Position numbers and translations under genes: made by a program
Assembly: GCA_000432015.1 (NCBI GenBank)
Contig: HF985547.1
Location: 10,726-33,162 of the forward strand
Reading direction: 5' to 3'
Source of the DNA: Clostridium sp. CAG:1024
GTDB lineage: Bacteria > Bacillota > Clostridia > Christensenellales > CAG-138
Length of the DNA: 22,437 nucleotides
In this document: piece after piece, positions 21,327 through 22,437 of the stretch
Numbering within the stretch: position 1 is the stretch's first letter
How the letters are laid out: every line of letters starts with the position of its first letter
Notes under the pieces: model-generated
Seen by the model: only the letters and a program-made list of their open reading frames with translations
What the model was told of the DNA's origin: nothing
Database searches by the model: none

Positions 21327-22419
21327 CTTCGCTCTCCTTTGCTGGCAGGCGGAAATGCACCGACAGGCCGCCGCCGTCGCGGTTTTCCGCGTGCATACTG
21401 CCGCCGTGCGCTCGAATGATCGCATTGCACACAGATAGGCCGATGCCCATATTGCGCTTGCTGTCCGAGGTCTGTGCGCTCGTCCGGCCATGATCCTCGA
21501 GCAGATGCGCAAGTGCCTCCGGCTCTACACCGCAGCCGTTATCGGAAACCGTGAACGTGACCGCAGCGTCGCCCTCTTTTTCTGCCGAGACCAGTATCTC
21601 TGTCGCGTGCTTTGCATGCGTGACCGCGTTTTCCAACAAATTGATCAGCACCTGCTCAATGAGCATCGCGTCCATTGGGCAAATCAGCATTTCTTCCGGC
21701 ACATGCACCTTCACCGGGCTATCCGGAAAACGCTTGCAATGCTTTGTCACGGCCTCCGCCAGAACTTCCTCTACGATCTCCGGCGTCTTTTCGATTTTTG
21801 CCGCGCAGTCCCGATCCTGCCGTATGCGCGTGATCGTCAGAAGGTTCTCGACCATGCGAATGAGCCATTGCGCATCGCTGTCGATCTCCTGGTGCAGTTT
21901 CCGCTTTTGCTCGACGGATAGGCTATCGCCATTTTCCATCAGAACAGAGTTTGCGCCGAGGATCGACGTCAACGGCGTACGCAAATCGTGTGAGATCGCG
22001 CGAAGCAGATTGCTGCGGATCATCTCGCGATCCGCTTCTCTTCGCGCCTGCTCCTGATGCTTGATCGTCGTTGTCAGCGTACATGTCAAAACAGAAACAG
22101 TAAGCATGCAGAGAATGGCGATCGGATACCCGGGCAAAGAAAAGTTGAACGCGAAATACGGGTAGGTAAACACGTAATTGACGAGCAGCACGCCGGCAAA
22201 AGATGCCGCTACGCCATAAAAATAACCGTCGGTAAAGCGCGAAACGAGGAGAACCGAGAGAACAAACAGCATCGGCACATAATCGTTGCTCTTTTCCACG
22301 CCATCGATCTGCGTCAGAAGCAGGCAAAGCGCCATCGTTGCAAACAGCAGGATCGTGGTCAAAAACAAATTGCGCGAAACGCGGCGTATACGCTGAAATA
22401 CAGCCCGACTGGGTTTCAT
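21316..22419 (-). CDS. KdpD-like sensor histidine kinase with DUF4118 membrane domain
   Basis: The 367-aa protein has about four membrane segments in residues 17-118 (a DUF4118-like domain). A HisKA domain follows, with His144 in LLRAISHDLRTPLTSILGAN, then an ATPase domain with LINLLENAVTHA, DNGCG (293-297) and GIGLSVCNAII. It resembles the C-terminal half of KdpD but lacks the N-terminal KdpD and universal-stress domains, so what it senses is unknown; membrane tension, ions or a redox-linked signal are possible. The ATG at 22419 has GGAG 5 nt upstream. Upstream sequence ends in a run of 11 C on the plus strand at the window edge. The response regulator gene overlaps its 3' end. Confidence 0.9.
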   Translation of the reverse strand: MKPSRAVFQRIRRVSRNLFLTTILLFATMALCLLLTQIDGVEKSNDYVPMLFVLSVLLVSRFTDGYFYGVAASFAGVLLVNYVFTYPYFAFNFSLPGYPIAILCMLTVSVLTCTLTTTIKHQEQARREADREMIRSNLLRAISHDLRTPLTSILGANSVLMENGDSLSVEQKRKLHQEIDSDAQWLIRMVENLLTITRIRQDRDCAAKIEKTPEIVEEVLAEAVTKHCKRFPDSPVKVHVPEEMLICPMDAMLIEQVLINLLENAVTHAKHATEILVSAEKEGDAAVTFTVSDNGCGVEPEALAHLLEDHGRTSAQTSDSKRNMGIGLSVCNAIIRAHGGSMHAENRDGGGLSVHFRLPAKESEDGE

Positions 22420-22437
22420 TCGTTCTCCCCCCCCCCC

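Noticed and set aside
20616..22419. Naming the two-component pair kdpD/kdpE
   Set aside because: The kinase lacks the KdpD N-terminal domains and no kdpFABC genes are in view, so a potassium role is unsupported.
1..22437. CRISPR arrays, insertion sequences, phage genes, tRNA or rRNA
   Set aside because: I saw no regularly spaced repeats, transposase or integrase motifs, or RNA gene signatures in the window.

Overview
The window reads as a Wood-Ljungdahl (reductive acetyl-CoA) gene region from an anaerobic Firmicute, most likely an uncultured Clostridia-class acetogen or acetogen relative. The evidence is a near-complete set of folate C1 enzymes and acetyl-CoA synthase/corrinoid protein genes, strong AGGAGG-type ribosome sites, a tetrahydrofolate (THF) riboswitch of the clostridial type, and GC content of about 50-55% by eye. 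Every gene I can support lies on the minus strand, so transcription runs from high to low coordinates. Long plus-strand ORFs are antisense shadows.

Layout in transcription order. (1) 22419-20616: a KdpDE-like sensor kinase/response regulator pair with no kdp transporter genes in view. (2) 20461-12284: the main acs block, holding a His-rich putative metal-binding protein, CooT, a 72-aa Cys-containing protein of unknown function, MetF, the CooC ATPase, AcsD, an AcsC-AcsE fusion, and AcsB. A structured 189-nt leader separates acsCE from acsB, and an intrinsic terminator follows acsB. (3) 12196-9634: AcsV (corrinoid reductive activator) and a DUF3786-like protein. (4) 9594-7378: promoter, THF riboswitch with terminator, folT and folC. 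(5) 7214-2523: fhs, fchA, folD, a formate/nitrite-type channel and 5-formyl-THF cyclo-ligase, ending at a terminator. (6) 2475-1592: a MerR/GyrI-type regulator behind a 19-bp-spacer promoter. (7) 1417-1: yqeC and the 5' part of yqeB, accessory genes for selenium-dependent molybdenum hydroxylases; yqeB runs off the window.

How the genes work together. Formate enters through the FNT channel, Fhs makes 10-formyl-THF, FchA makes methenyl-THF, FolD reduces it to methylene-THF and MetF gives methyl-THF. The AcsE domain passes the methyl group to the corrinoid of AcsC/AcsD, AcsV re-reduces inactive corrinoid, and AcsB joins methyl, CO and CoA. CooC, CooT and the His-rich protein probably handle nickel. 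FolT and FolC supply and retain folate under THF control. CO dehydrogenase (AcsA), MetV, formate dehydrogenase and hydrogenase genes are not in this window.

The most notable points are the AcsC-AcsE fusion, the leader RNA before acsB with a mutually exclusive pairing around the ribosome site, a FolD whose cyclohydrolase residues are replaced beside a dedicated cyclohydrolase, and a nickel-handling gene set that recalls cooCTJ.
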